DNA from: Lachnospiraceae bacterium
Lineage (GTDB): Bacteria > Bacillota > Clostridia > Lachnospirales > Lachnospiraceae
Reading direction: 5' to 3'
DNA: 64,000 bases
Assembly: GCA_028692055.1 (NCBI GenBank)
Contig: JAQUYA010000001.1
Coordinates: 1-64,000 of the forward strand
The position numbers and the translations under genes were made by a program. Each line of letters opens with the position of its first letter. The first letter of the stretch is position 1. Below the pieces are notes generated by a model. It was given only the letters and a program-made list of their open reading frames with translations, did no database searches and had not been told where the DNA came from. Below, piece by piece: positions 9,403-19,465 of the stretch.

Positions 9403-10016
9403 TACAAGTATTCTCCCAGTAATTTATCCAGTTCCCTGGCTGTCTCTTCCATGGAACCATCGTTTCTAATCACTACCTTACAAATTTCCCGGAATGACTG
9501 TTCCGGTAACTGCTTTGCCAAAATGGCATCAATTTTCTCATCGGAATAATGCCTGCTTTCTTTCAGCCTTTTTCTTCTTACCTCTTCGGAAGCATACACA
9601 TACCACAATTCGTCTAATATGAACTGATATCCTTCCTCGATTAAAAGTGCTGCCTCTACAAACATAGCTGTATGAAAACCCGGTCTTTTCTCTTTAGCCA
9701 TTTCTTTTTCACTGGCAATTTGTTCCAAAATATATTCTTTTACCGCCGGATGAATAATCCCGTTTACTGCCTCTAACAAGGCCGCGTTTCCAAATATTCG
9801 GTCAGCAAATTTTACCTTATCTATTCTTCCGTCAGTTCCTAATATTTCACTTCCAAGCAAAGAGATCAAGGGCTGATAACAGGATCTGCCCGGTTCTTCC
9901 AATTCCTTTGCAGCAATATCAGCATAGATGATTCTGCAATTGCAGTGCGTACTCAGATAAGATAACACTTCAGATTTTCCGGCGCCAATACCGCCTGTGA
10001 TTCCAATCACTTTCAT
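9402..10016 (-). CDS. coaE: dephospho-CoA kinase
   Basis: Phosphorylates dephospho-CoA at the 3'-hydroxyl, the last step of coenzyme A synthesis. The 204-residue protein has the P-loop GGIGAGKS at residues 8-15 and the following YADIAAKEL (family: DAD) and PAVKEYI blocks. It lies 17 bp downstream of polA and overlaps the ftsA-like gene start; polA-coaE adjacency is common in Firmicutes. Confidence 0.95.
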   Translation of the reverse strand: MKVIGITGGIGAGKSEVLSYLSTHCNCRIIYADIAAKELEEPGRSCYQPLISLLGSEILGTDGRIDKVKFADRIFGNAALLEAVNGIIHPAVKEYILEQIASEKEMAKEKRPGFHTAMFVEAALLIEEGYQFILDELWYVYASEEVRRKRLKESRHYSDEKIDAILAKQLPEQSFREICKVVIRNDGSMEETARELDKLLGEYL

Positions 10017-10033
10017 AGGCTCTCCAATCCGAT

Positions 10034-12673
10034 TTACTTTGCATCATACCAGGTGTCTCCGGTATGCAGATCTATTTCCAAAGAAACCGCCAGATCTGCC
10101 GCCTGTTTCATCTCTCTGGAAAGAATCTCTCTTACCTGTTCCACTTCATCAGGTGCTGTTTCAATCAATAATTCATCGTGGATCTGCAGGATCAATCTGG
10201 ATTTACAATTTGCTGCCTTTAATCCGGCCTGTACACGTATCATTGCAATCTTCATAATATCAGCTGCCGTTCCCTGTATAGGAGAATTCATGGCGATTCG
10301 TTCTCCGAAAGAACGTTGCATAAAATTACTTGAAGAGAGCTCCGGTACGGGACGTTTTCTGCCGAACATAGTCACTGAATATCCTGTTTTCTTTGCCTGT
10401 TCCACGCAGTTATCCAGAAAAACCTTAACACCCGGATAGGTGGCAAAATACTGGTCAATATAAGCTGCTGCTTCTTTTCTGGAAATACTCAGATCCTGAC
10501 TTAAACCAAAAGAACTGATACCATACACGATTCCAAAATTCACAGCCTTGGCATTTCTTCTCTGTAAATCAGTTACCTCATCAAACGGTGTATGGAATAC
10601 CTCCGAAGCAGTAATTCTATGAATATCCTGTCCCCTTTGATATGCCCTGATCAACTGTTCATCCCCTGACATATGCGCCAGGATACGAAGTTCAATCTGA
10701 GAATAATCGGCATCCATAAAAAAATAGCCTTCTCTTGGTACAAAAACCTTTCGAATCATTCGTCCAAGTTCCATTCTCATAGGAATGTTTTGCAAATTCG
10801 GCTCTGTGGAACTGATTCGTCCGGTAGCTGTAATGGTCTGGTTAAAGCTGGTGTGAATCCTGTTATCATCTCCGATAAATACAGCCAATCCATCTGCATA
10901 TGTGGATTTTAATTTGGCAAGTCCTCTGTATTCCAGAATATCTCTCACAATTTGATACTCCGGTGCCAGCTTTTCCAATACATCCGCTGCAGTAGAATAA
11001 CCGCTCTTCGTTTTCTTTGCTCCAGGCAATCCCATATTGGAAAATAAAACTTCTCCTAATTGCTTTGGAGAATTGATGTTAAATCGTTCCCCAGCCAGAT
11101 CATAAATAGACGTTTCCAGCTCCGTGATACGTTCGGTCAGCGCATCCCCATAATTTTTCAATTCTTCCGGTCTTACCAGAATGCCCTCCTGCTCCATTTC
11201 ATATAAAACAAGAGATAAAGGCATTTCCATTTTTTTGAAGAGTTCAAACATTTCAAGCTGTTTTAACTTTTCATTCAACGGTTCATAGGCTCTCCAAAGT
11301 ACAGCAGTCAACCGGCATGCATATTGCAAAAAGCCTGTCTGATCTGCTGCAAAGCTTTCGACATAACTTTGCTTTTCAAACAACTGCTTATAATCAGTTA
11401 AAAAACCATCCGTATATTCCCTTGCAACATCCTCTATACTGTAGTCATTTTTCAATGGATTACACAGATAAGCAGCAATCAACACATCAAAATACCGTTC
11501 TGTAGTATCTGTTTCTAAAAAGGCATATTCCTTTTTCACATCAAAGGTCACTAATACAGGTACCTGCGCTGAAATCATTTTTATCTTCTCTGACAGATAT
11601 TCCTTTGTCACAAACCCTTCAGCCGGAATAAAAAAATGTTCCGTAGCCGACAGACTAAAAGTGACAGCAAAAAATCCCTCCTGTTCCAGAACCTTAAATG
11701 CAACCGGCGTACATTTTGCAGCTTTCGTCCAGAAAGCTTCTACTTCATTAAAATCCTGCAGCATTTTAAAGGAAACATTCTCTGCTTCTTTTTCTTCTCT
11801 TTTATCTGTGTCAAACTTTTTCAGCAGATTTTTAAAAGCAAGCCGTTGGAAATACACATAAGCTTCCTTAGTCAGATAGTCCTGTACTGCAGCTTCTTCC
11901 CATGTAAAAGGAAATTCTGCATGAACCTCTATAGTTGCCAGAACTTTACTCAGATCAGCCAGCTCTCTGTTGGCTGCCAAAGATTCTTTGATGCTCTTTT
12001 TGGAAATTTCATCAATATGCTCATATATATTTTCTATGGAACCATAAGTTACCATCAGCTCCGTAGCTGTTTTCTCTCCTACCTTAGGAACCCCGGGAAT
12101 ATTATCTGCGGTATCTCCCATCAAAGCTTTTAAATCAATAAACTGTAAAGGTGTTACCTGATATTTTACCTGTACATCAGCAGCATAATAGTCTTCGATT
12201 TCAGTTCTGCCGCCTTTGGTCTTGGGAATGCGTATTTTGATATGCGTTGATGCGATCTGCAATAAATCCCTGTCACCGGAGACCAGAGATACCTCCATGC
12301 CTTCCTGTTCTCCTTTTTTTGCCAGAGTCCCCAGAATATCATCAGCCTCTAATCCGGCTTTTTCCACCTGTTTGACCCCCATGGCTGTAAGAACCTCTTT
12401 CAGTAAAGGGACCTGTTCTCTAAGCTCTTCCGGCATACCTTTTCTGGTACCTTTATACGCTTCGTAGATTTTATGTCGGAATGTGGGCGCATGTACATCA
12501 AAAGCAACCACAAGATAATCCGGTTTTTCATCCTCCTGCAGCTTAAATAATATATTCAAAAATCCTAAAACAGCATTCGTATGAAGTCCCTCTGCATTTG
12601 TCAGATCCGGGAGTCCATAGAATGCTCGGTTTAAGATACTATGTCCGTCAATCAATACTAATTTTTTTGTCAT
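10034..12673 (-). CDS. polA: DNA polymerase I
   Basis: Fills gaps and removes primers during replication and repair. The 879 residues divide into an N-terminal 5'-3' exonuclease (GHSILNRAFYG start, residues 1 to about 290), a central 3'-5' exonuclease-like domain and a C-terminal polymerase. Polymerase motifs A (DADYSQIELR), B (RRNAKAVNFGIVYG) and C (QIHDELLIE) are intact. The central domain lacks a recognisable DxE metal site, suggesting loss of proofreading, as in many Firmicutes PolI enzymes. Its ATG overlaps the stop of the zinc-finger gene (ATGA). Confidence 0.97.
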   Translation of the reverse strand: MTKKLVLIDGHSILNRAFYGLPDLTNAEGLHTNAVLGFLNILFKLQEDEKPDYLVVAFDVHAPTFRHKIYEAYKGTRKGMPEELREQVPLLKEVLTAMGVKQVEKAGLEADDILGTLAKKGEQEGMEVSLVSGDRDLLQIASTHIKIRIPKTKGGRTEIEDYYAADVQVKYQVTPLQFIDLKALMGDTADNIPGVPKVGEKTATELMVTYGSIENIYEHIDEISKKSIKESLAANRELADLSKVLATIEVHAEFPFTWEEAAVQDYLTKEAYVYFQRLAFKNLLKKFDTDKREEKEAENVSFKMLQDFNEVEAFWTKAAKCTPVAFKVLEQEGFFAVTFSLSATEHFFIPAEGFVTKEYLSEKIKMISAQVPVLVTFDVKKEYAFLETDTTERYFDVLIAAYLCNPLKNDYSIEDVAREYTDGFLTDYKQLFEKQSYVESFAADQTGFLQYACRLTAVLWRAYEPLNEKLKQLEMFELFKKMEMPLSLVLYEMEQEGILVRPEELKNYGDALTERITELETSIYDLAGERFNINSPKQLGEVLFSNMGLPGAKKTKSGYSTAADVLEKLAPEYQIVRDILEYRGLAKLKSTYADGLAVFIGDDNRIHTSFNQTITATGRISSTEPNLQNIPMRMELGRMIRKVFVPREGYFFMDADYSQIELRILAHMSGDEQLIRAYQRGQDIHRITASEVFHTPFDEVTDLQRRNAKAVNFGIVYGISSFGLSQDLSISRKEAAAYIDQYFATYPGVKVFLDNCVEQAKKTGYSVTMFGRKRPVPELSSSNFMQRSFGERIAMNSPIQGTAADIMKIAMIRVQAGLKAANCKSRLILQIHDELLIETAPDEVEQVREILSREMKQAADLAVSLEIDLHTGDTWYDAK

Positions 12674-12993
12674 AAAATAAAAACCTCAAATACCAGACCG
12701 ATAATGGTGACAATAGCAGCTATCTCCACTATATACATAACCCACAACAGTCTTTTCCTTATTCTGATTTTTTTTCTTGCATCTCCGATTTTCTGATTTA
12801 AAGCCCTGTTGAAGTCAAAGGTCTTGCCGTCCTCGAGACGGGCAAGACCTTCAGCTACCAGGAATTGTATCGAAAGCTCTTCCTTGCAGGAACTGCAGTT
12901 ATCTATATGATTCAGGAATTCTTCCATCGTCTTATGATCAAGTTCATCTCCTATGAAGGGCTTGATCAGTTTCTCTGCTTCCAGGCAATCCAT
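12670..12993 (-). CDS. zinc-finger (zf-HC2-like) single-pass membrane protein
   Basis: A 107-residue protein with an N-terminal putative anti-sigma zinc finger (HIDNCSSC with an earlier Cys at position 3) and a C-terminal hydrophobic helix (about residues 84-106). This resembles anti-sigma factors of the zf-HC2 type, but no ECF sigma gene is adjacent, so it may be an orphan regulator. AGGAGG precedes the start and the stop overlaps polA. Function is not established. Confidence 0.7.
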   Translation of the reverse strand: MDCLEAEKLIKPFIGDELDHKTMEEFLNHIDNCSSCKEELSIQFLVAEGLARLEDGKTFDFNRALNQKIGDARKKIRIRKRLLWVMYIVEIAAIVTIIGLVFEVFIL

Positions 12994-13008
12994 TAGGTAA
13001 GCCTCCTA

Positions 13009-14190
13009 TTAGTCACGTTCTACAATGGCTGCGGCACCCATACCGCCACCAACACAAAGGGTTGCAAGCCCCTTCTTGGAATCTCTCTTTTGCATCTCAT
13101 GTAACAGCGTTACCAGAATACGACAGCCTGAACAGCCAACCGGATGGCCCAGTGCAATGGCACCACCGTTTACATTTAATTTATCCATATTAAATCCAAG
13201 ATCATGCCCAACAGCAACAGACTGTGCTGCAAAAGCTTCGTTTGCTTCAATCAGATCAAAGTCATCAATCTTATAACCTGTTTTTGCCATTACCTTCTTG
13301 GTGGCAGCAACAGGGCCGATACCCATGATACGAGGTTCTACACCTGCAAGTTCTCCGCCAATCCAGGTTCCCATAGGCGTAACACCCAGTTCTTTTGCTT
13401 TTTCTTCGCTCATTACTACGATAGCTGCTGCACCATCATTGATACCGGAAGCATTAGCTGCTGTTACGATACCATCCTGCTTGAATGCCGGACGTAACTT
13501 GGAAATACCTTCTTTTGTAACGCCTGGTCTTGGTCCTTCATCAGTGTCGAAGAGAATCGTTTCTTTTTTCTTCTTTACTTCTACAGGAACGATTTCGTCC
13601 TTGAATTTACCTTCTGCCTGAGCCTTTTCACATTTCTGCTGGCTCCATGCAGCGAATTCATCTAACTGTTCTCTGGTAAGTCCCCATTCCTCAGCGATAT
13701 TCTCAGCTGTAATACCCATATGATAACCGCCAAAAGCATCTGTCAGAGCATCTCTAAGTAAAGCATCATCCATCTTGGCTGCACCCATACGATAACCAAA
13801 ACGTGCATCATATAATAAATAAGGGGATTTTGACATGTTTTCCATACCACCGGCTACGATGATATCAGCATCTCCGCAGGCAATCAGTTTTGCTGCCAGA
13901 TTCACACAGTGAAGACCGGATCCGCATAACACATTAATGGTTGTAGCAGGTACTTCTACAGGAATTCCTGCATTCACTGCAGCCTGTCTGGCCGGATTCT
14001 GTCCCAAACCAGCCTGAATAACACAACCCATGTATACTTCATCAACCTGTTCCGGTTTTACTCCTGCTCTTTTCAAAGCTTCCTTAATGACAACAGTTCC
14101 CAGATCCGGTGCCGGTGTGTTACTAAGAGCACCTCCCATAACACCAATTGCAGTACGGCATGCACCTGCTAAAACAACTTTTCTTCCCAT
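13009..14190 (-). CDS. acetyl-CoA C-acetyltransferase (thiolase)
   Basis: Condenses two acetyl-CoA to acetoacetyl-CoA, the first step of butyrate formation in many Clostridia. The 393-residue protein has the active-site Cys in NVLCGSGLH, and the C-terminal [17 protein letters not shown] and CVGGGMGAA signatures with catalytic His and Cys. It stands alone between a zinc-finger gene and a nucleoside phosphorylase; no crt, bcd or hbd genes are visible nearby. A promoter lies upstream. Confidence 0.95.
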   Translation of the reverse strand: MGRKVVLAGACRTAIGVMGGALSNTPAPDLGTVVIKEALKRAGVKPEQVDEVYMGCVIQAGLGQNPARQAAVNAGIPVEVPATTINVLCGSGLHCVNLAAKLIACGDADIIVAGGMENMSKSPYLLYDARFGYRMGAAKMDDALLRDALTDAFGGYHMGITAENIAEEWGLTREQLDEFAAWSQQKCEKAQAEGKFKDEIVPVEVKKKKETILFDTDEGPRPGVTKEGISKLRPAFKQDGIVTAANASGINDGAAAIVVMSEEKAKELGVTPMGTWIGGELAGVEPRIMGIGPVAATKKVMAKTGYKIDDFDLIEANEAFAAQSVAVGHDLGFNMDKLNVNGGAIALGHPVGCSGCRILVTLLHEMQKRDSKKGLATLCVGGGMGAAAIVERD

Positions 14191-14269
14191 GATAAATCCT
14201 CGCCTTCTTATTTTTTCTTATTTTTAAAGCTATATTCTTATCATTTGTATTTCTGCAAACTATGTTAAA

Positions 14270-14298
14270 ATTCTATCACATCAACCCCTAAATTACAA
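14270..14298 (-). promoter_or_regulatory. promoter of thiolase gene
   Basis: On the minus strand TTGTAA (14293-14298) and TAGAAT (14270-14275) are 17 bases apart, about 80 bases before the thiolase start. The -35 box departs from consensus at two positions. Confidence 0.5.
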
Positions 14299-14319
14299 GG
14301 AAACCCACTGGCATCATTT

Positions 14320-15633
14320 TTATGAAAAAGCCGTATATATTTTATGAATAAAAGGTCTTTTCTGTGGTGCTTCACTTCCTATGGTGTAGGCGGCCAGAAA
14401 ACGTTTTTTCACTGCATCCAGCTGTGTTTTATCATCCACATGAAGAATTGCAAGCGGCTCTCCCGCTTTCACATAATCTCCCACTTTTTTCTGTAAAATA
14501 ATGCCTACTGCCAGGTCAATCACATCCTCTTTTTTCTCTCTTCCGCCACCTAACATCATGGAGCAAAGACCAATTTCATCGCATGCGATTTGTTTAATAA
14601 ATCCGGTTGCCGGAGCTTCTACTATGATCTGTTCATTTGCCTGCGGTAATAATGCTGTATCAAATACGGCACGGTTATCTCCACCCTGTGCAGCTACAAA
14701 TTCTGCCAGCTTATCAAGTGCTTTTCCATTGGATATTACTTCCTGCAGCATTGCTCTGGCTTCTGCATCATCTGATGCCAGTCTGCCGCTTTGTAACATC
14801 AAGGAACCTAAAGTCATACAAAGTTCTGTAAAATCTGACGGACCCTTTCCCTGCAAAGTTTCAATGGCTTCCTTTACCTCCAATGCATTACCTACAGCAA
14901 ATCCAAGCGGCTGATCCATGTCAGAAATCACCGCTGAAGTCTCTCGTCCTGCCAGGTTACCAATTTTCACCATCTCAGTTGCCAATGCTTCTGCATCCTC
15001 TTCTTTTTTCATAAAAGCTCCACTGCCTGTTTTCACATCCAACACAATGGCATCTGCTCCGGCAGCCAGCTTCTTACTCATGATAGAACTGGCTATTAAG
15101 GAAATATTATCAACGGTTGCGGTCACGTCACGCAGAGCATACAGTTTTTTATCCGCCGGTGCCAGATCTGCAGTCTGTCCCATGATGGCGATTCCGATTT
15201 CATTTACATTTTCAAAAAAAGTTTCTGTGGAAATGGATGTGGAAAACCCCGGAAAACTCTCCAGTTTATCAATCGTGCCGCCTGTATGCCCCAGACCTCT
15301 GCCACTCATCTTGGCAACTTTCAGTCCACAGGCTGCCACCATGGGGGTTAAGGTAATGGATGTTTTGTCTCCTACACCTCCGGTGGAATGCTTATCTACT
15401 TTTCGCCCCTCTATAGCAGTCAAATCCAGTATCTCCCCACTTTCAGCCATCGCCATGGTAAGTGCAGTCGTTTCAGCTTCTGTCATGCCCTGAAAATAAA
15501 TTGCCATCATCATGGCAGACATCTGATAATCCGGTATCTCTCCATTGGTATATCCCTGTACCATGAATTTGATTTCATCTTCTGAAAGATCTTTTCCGTT
15601 TCTCTTATTCATGATCAAATCGTACATTCTCAT
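14320..15633 (-). CDS. pdp: pyrimidine-nucleoside phosphorylase
   Basis: Phosphorolyses thymidine, deoxyuridine or uridine to the free base and (deoxy)ribose 1-phosphate. The 437-residue protein shows the family signature KHSTGGVGDKTS, the phosphate- and nucleoside-binding KMSGRGLGHTGGT and the LDVKTGSGAFM block. I chose the ATG at 15633, which follows GGAGG and gives MRMYDLIMNKR; 29 upstream residues in the same frame are not conserved. It sits 52 bp downstream of the GreA-like gene. Confidence 0.94.
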   Translation of the reverse strand: MRMYDLIMNKRNGKDLSEDEIKFMVQGYTNGEIPDYQMSAMMMAIYFQGMTEAETTALTMAMAESGEILDLTAIEGRKVDKHSTGGVGDKTSITLTPMVAACGLKVAKMSGRGLGHTGGTIDKLESFPGFSTSISTETFFENVNEIGIAIMGQTADLAPADKKLYALRDVTATVDNISLIASSIMSKKLAAGADAIVLDVKTGSGAFMKKEEDAEALATEMVKIGNLAGRETSAVISDMDQPLGFAVGNALEVKEAIETLQGKGPSDFTELCMTLGSLMLQSGRLASDDAEARAMLQEVISNGKALDKLAEFVAAQGGDNRAVFDTALLPQANEQIIVEAPATGFIKQIACDEIGLCSMMLGGGREKKEDVIDLAVGIILQKKVGDYVKAGEPLAILHVDDKTQLDAVKKRFLAAYTIGSEAPQKRPFIHKIYTAFS

Positions 15634-15685
15634 CTTCTTATTCCTCCACACCCCTGTATTTTCTAATTTCGTAACCCGTGTTATT

Positions 15686-16189
15686 TTAAAAGCTTCGTAA
15701 TCTGTCAGTGCCTTCATCAACGGTTTTTATAATCTTTTTTATCTGCACATGAAATCCCTGGTCTTTCGCAATTTCCACATAAACACGGTCGCCCTCTTTA
15801 TGCCCAAAAACTGCTTTTCCAATCGGAGATTCCACACTGATCAGTCCTTTCATGGGATCCTCTCTCACTGTAGTAACCAGGCGGTAGGTCTCCGTTTCCC
15901 CTTCTTCCTCGAAGAAAAGCTCCAGAGTATTATCCATACCGGCCTCATCTTCATGAGATTCTACAGATACGATTTCAGCTGTTCGAATCATACGATCCAG
16001 GTATCTGATACGTCCTTCATTTCTGTTTTTCTCACGTTTGGCCGCATAATATTCAAAATTCTCACTCAAGTCTCCCTGTGCCCTTGCCTCCTTAACCGCT
16101 TCGATTAATTCCGGCCGCATTACCAACTTGCGGTGCTCTATTTCTTCTTCCATCTTCTTAATATCATTTGGTGTTAATTGGTGTTTCAT
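15686..16189 (-). CDS. GreA/GreB-family transcription factor
   Basis: About 167 residues with the two Gre domains: an N-terminal coiled coil with ARAQGDLSENFEYYAAK, which in GreA places acidic residues (the D and E of GDLSENFEY) in the polymerase channel, and a C-terminal FKBP-like domain containing SPIGKAVFGHKEGDRVYV. Gre factors rescue backtracked RNA polymerase by stimulating transcript cleavage. The protein departs from standard GreA in its middle part (FFEEEGETETYRLV), so it may be a paralogue. Start choice between 16189, 16201 and 16210 is uncertain; 16189 has the best-spaced purine-rich site. Confidence 0.85.
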   Translation of the reverse strand: MKHQLTPNDIKKMEEEIEHRKLVMRPELIEAVKEARAQGDLSENFEYYAAKREKNRNEGRIRYLDRMIRTAEIVSVESHEDEAGMDNTLELFFEEEGETETYRLVTTVREDPMKGLISVESPIGKAVFGHKEGDRVYVEIAKDQGFHVQIKKIIKTVDEGTDRLRSF

Positions 16190-16241
16190 ACCGTTTACCA
16201 TCCCTTTCATAACTTCTTATATTCTATCATTAACAGGCATA

Positions 16242-16283
16242 AAAAAACAGGGACAGAAGTTAGTTTTCCTGTCCCTGTTTTTT
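16242..16283. terminator. bidirectional terminator
   Basis: A 15-bp inverted repeat (AAAAAACAGGGACAG with its complement) and a 12-base loop give a strong hairpin with A/T-runs on both sides. It follows the GH25 gene region on one side and precedes the gre-like gene on the other. Confidence 0.85.
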
Positions 16284-16327
16284 ATTATTTTATATTTGCT
16301 CAAAGAGCCGCTTTCAATGTTCTCACC

Positions 16328-17944
16328 TTACTTTGCCGGTGTTGCTGCCGGTGCAGGAGCCGCCGGTGCTGCCGGTGGCAACGGTACTGCTACGCCATTT
16401 GCATCGATCACATAAATCACGTTGCCTACCTGAATCTGTGTGTTTCTTACTACTGCAAAGGTCGTCGGATCAAAGTAGAACTGCTGTCCGTTAATGGTAA
16501 CAAGTCCTGCTACCATCTTGCCATCCTTACCGGTATAATATGCATTTCCATCAACACTGTTGCAAAGACCATAAGTCATAGCACCTGTTGTCTGGTCAAA
16601 GAAATATGCAGCATCACCGATGACCTGCTTACCTGTCTGTAAAATACCATTTGCATCAAACAGGAAGTTATTCTTCTCAATAGTTACCAGTCCGGTTACC
16701 ATATGTCCATCTGTTGCATCCAGATAGTGCATTCCCTTGGTATCTGCAAACCAGCCCTTAATCATAGCACCGGTTGCCGGATCATAGTAATACATACCGG
16801 TGCCCAGATTAAGCCATCCGGTCTGTCTTATACCATTTGCATCAAAATAGAAGTTATTGCCATCAATTGCCACTGCCCCGACTGCTGCATGTCCATCCTC
16901 AGGTGAAAGATAATATATACCACTAGGATCTGTAAACCAGCCCTTTACCATAGCTGCCGTTGCAGGATCATAATAGAACTTTCCTGTTTCCAGCGGAATC
17001 CAGCCTGTTTTACGTGCACCGGTTGCATCAAAGTAATAATTCACACCATCAACAGCCATCTGCCCTCTGGCAATACTGCCATCCGTCGGTGTAAAGTAAT
17101 AAGTACCATTTGCATCAGTAAACCACTGATTGCGAACCAGATTACCTGCTGCATCTGTATAATAACGAGTGTTATTAAAGTCAATCCAGCCTCTGACCAT
17201 TTTATAATTATTATAGAATCTCACATTTCCATCCGCTCTAGGCAAGAAACCGGTAGGAATGATAAGTGTTGAATAATCTTTATACTGATAATCAATATCT
17301 ACCCTGGTATTCACACCGGCGATCTGTCCTGAACTGCTTGCCTGCCAGAAAGCAAGAGCACCCGGATAATCACAGGCTGTATTGTACTGCGCTACCCATT
17401 TATCATAACCAATATTTCCGATTTTAGAGGTAAACCAGTTTTTACTGGAATATACCATTGGATAATAACCGGCAGCATCAATTGTCTGGCAGAATGCATT
17501 ACACATAGCCTGAATAGTTCCGCTGTCCAAAACCTTCTGATTGGAATTTTCAATATCATATACAACCGGCATATTAACAGCAAAATCTCCCAGCCAGCTG
17601 ATGACCAGATTGGCCTCGTTAATTGCCTCGTTTACGTTATTGGCATAAGAATATATGTAAACACCTGTCTTAATGCCACTTGCCTGTGCTCCCTGCATAT
17701 TCGCCGCAAAGCAGGCATCCACTCCACTCTTTGTAGACCCGATTCTGATAAATGCAAACTTCACACCGCTTGCCGCTACAGCAGGCCAGTTAATTGCTCC
17801 TTGGTGAAAAGATACATCGATTCCCATTGCCATTGCATTTCCACTGGATACAGCTGCTTCTGCTGTCGTAGCGGGAGCAAGGAAAAGGGTAAGGGCCAAC
17901 ACCATTGCTAATACTCTTTTTGTAAATACACTTCTCTTTTTCAT
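16328..17944 (-). CDS. secreted GH25 lysozyme with cell-wall-binding repeats
   Basis: A signal peptide (about residues 1-31, ending near AEA) precedes a GH25 muramidase domain with GIDVSFHQGAINW and VYDIEN (catalytic Asp/Glu region). The rest (about residues 225-515) consists of tandem roughly 20-residue cell-wall-binding repeats of the type W/Y-rich YYFD..G...TGW, like choline-binding repeats. A Pro/Ala-rich tail ends the protein. It cleaves the glycan backbone of peptidoglycan outside the cell, probably in wall turnover. ATG 17944 follows GGAG; an upstream ATG at 17956 lacks such a site. A wall amidase lies 21 bp upstream. Confidence 0.9.
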   Translation of the reverse strand: MKKRSVFTKRVLAMVLALTLFLAPATTAEAAVSSGNAMAMGIDVSFHQGAINWPAVAASGVKFAFIRIGSTKSGVDACFAANMQGAQASGIKTGVYIYSYANNVNEAINEANLVISWLGDFAVNMPVVYDIENSNQKVLDSGTIQAMCNAFCQTIDAAGYYPMVYSSKNWFTSKIGNIGYDKWVAQYNTACDYPGALAFWQASSSGQIAGVNTRVDIDYQYKDYSTLIIPTGFLPRADGNVRFYNNYKMVRGWIDFNNTRYYTDAAGNLVRNQWFTDANGTYYFTPTDGSIARGQMAVDGVNYYFDATGARKTGWIPLETGKFYYDPATAAMVKGWFTDPSGIYYLSPEDGHAAVGAVAIDGNNFYFDANGIRQTGWLNLGTGMYYYDPATGAMIKGWFADTKGMHYLDATDGHMVTGLVTIEKNNFLFDANGILQTGKQVIGDAAYFFDQTTGAMTYGLCNSVDGNAYYTGKDGKMVAGLVTINGQQFYFDPTTFAVVRNTQIQVGNVIYVIDANGVAVPLPPAAPAAPAPAATPAK

Positions 17945-17965
17945 TCGTTTCTCCATCAGTTTATT

Positions 17966-18994
17966 TTATGGTACTGTGATCATGTTACTCTGTGTAAATC
18001 CGTAATAAGAATTATAAGTTCTGACAACCACCTGACTGGAACCGTAGGCATTTACAGGAATGGTAATCTGTCCCTGCGTATCAGCCAGCCAGCTTCCCAG
18101 AGAGCTAAAGTTCTGTCCACCATTTGCACTGTAGTCATAGTAAATTATAGGACTTTGCGAATCCTTGGTCGTCACTGCAATCTGCGCTTTTCCGGTTCCT
18201 GCATCTTTGCTGACAAAGGAAATATTACAATATTCCGGCGGCGTATCATCCTGTGCCTTCACACCATTTGGCACAGCCACAGATACTTTCTGATATCCAG
18301 AATAATCCTTTCCCAGGGCTGTAGATTTCAAGCCATAATATTTTGCTACAGCAGTGGCATCGGCCTTCCCCAAAGCCGTTAATGCACCTGCACCATAGGC
18401 ATAAGTTGCATCATGTCCCTGATCCATATAACAGTGCTCTATAATAACCGCATTCACACCATTTGCTCTGCTGTTTTTCAGAATACCGTAATATTCATCT
18501 CCGGTTGTTCCCAGCTTGGTTTTAATCCCTTTGGTAAAAATACCAAGTCCTCTGAACTCTTCCAGCACAGCTGTACCGAACTGATACCCCCTGGTGTAAA
18601 AATTCCCCACAGAAGGAACCCACACTTCTGCGCCGAACAGACGATGATCATTGGATGCATTCAAATGAATACTATAAAGAAAATCTGCTCCTGCCATTTT
18701 GGCATAATCGGCCCTCTCCTTTAAGGACAGTTCCGTATCCGCCGTACGGGTCATATACACTGTGATCCCCTCATACTGGCTCAACTCCTGGTACATGGCA
18801 TTGGCTATCTGTAAGGTAAGATCCTTTTCATTACACCCGTTATACTGTGCCCCCATATTGGTACCGCCATGTCCGGGATCAATTACAACAACAGGGTTGC
18901 CTGCCGCTTTTACGGTCATTGAAGACAATAAACTACATAAACAAAGCACCATAAAACCGGCGCCTGCTTTTTTCATCAAATCACTACATTTCAT
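17966..18994 (-). CDS. secreted N-acetylmuramoyl-L-alanine amidase (Amidase_3)
   Basis: After a signal peptide (about residues 1-31) the protein begins the zinc amidase domain with VVVIDPGHGG, whose His is a zinc ligand. Other ligands and the catalytic Glu are likely in GCNEKDLTL, YSIHLNAS and VIIEHCYMD. The C-terminal 110 residues look like an Ig- or bacterial-surface-type domain. It removes peptide stems from peptidoglycan. It forms a pair with the GH25 gene downstream, so both probably act in wall remodelling. Confidence 0.88.
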   Translation of the reverse strand: MKCSDLMKKAGAGFMVLCLCSLLSSMTVKAAGNPVVVIDPGHGGTNMGAQYNGCNEKDLTLQIANAMYQELSQYEGITVYMTRTADTELSLKERADYAKMAGADFLYSIHLNASNDHRLFGAEVWVPSVGNFYTRGYQFGTAVLEEFRGLGIFTKGIKTKLGTTGDEYYGILKNSRANGVNAVIIEHCYMDQGHDATYAYGAGALTALGKADATAVAKYYGLKSTALGKDYSGYQKVSVAVPNGVKAQDDTPPEYCNISFVSKDAGTGKAQIAVTTKDSQSPIIYYDYSANGGQNFSSLGSWLADTQGQITIPVNAYGSSQVVVRTYNSYYGFTQSNMITVP

Positions 18995-19046
18995 ATGTGA
19001 TCACACCTCATATTTATATGATAGTTTAAACAATTCTCTTTTTCAA

Positions 19047-19394
19047 CTAAATTGGAAGAATTTGGCGAACTTTTTCTTTTTCTGCTAAAATCGCTGCATA
19101 TTTTCCTTCCAGATCCTCATTTTCATGACTGCGAAGCGTTTCAACCAGTAAACAGATTTTATCAAATAATGGATTTAATCCAAGATTTGCAGAAACCCCC
19201 TTTAAGCTGTGTGCTTCATCAAATGCCTGGTTATAATTTGCAGTATCCAATGCAGTCTTTAAATTTTCAAATCCCGGATCCTCCATAAAAGAAACCAGAC
19301 AATCACTATATAATTCTTCATCATCCAGAAAACGTTCCATTGTCTTTTCCACGTCTGCTCCATATTCCTTTAATGCTGTAAGTAACTGACTCAT
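19047..19394 (-). CDS. histidine phosphotransfer (HPt) domain protein
   Basis: A 115-residue, all-helical protein with AHSLKGVSANLG, the HPt phosphoacceptor motif. Such proteins shuttle phosphate between receiver domains. It has its own GGAGG site and lies just downstream of the truncated PAS kinase, so it was probably the last relay element of this signalling cluster. Whether it is now served by the hybrid kinase at 23.6-26 kb is unknown. Confidence 0.82.
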   Translation of the reverse strand: MSQLLTALKEYGADVEKTMERFLDDEELYSDCLVSFMEDPGFENLKTALDTANYNQAFDEAHSLKGVSANLGLNPLFDKICLLVETLRSHENEDLEGKYAAILAEKEKVRQILPI

Positions 19395-19465
19395 TTTTTC
19401 CCTCCAACTATGTTTTCGATTTACTTTATAATACTATCGCTATTTGGCATAGCAGTCCAGTTTTT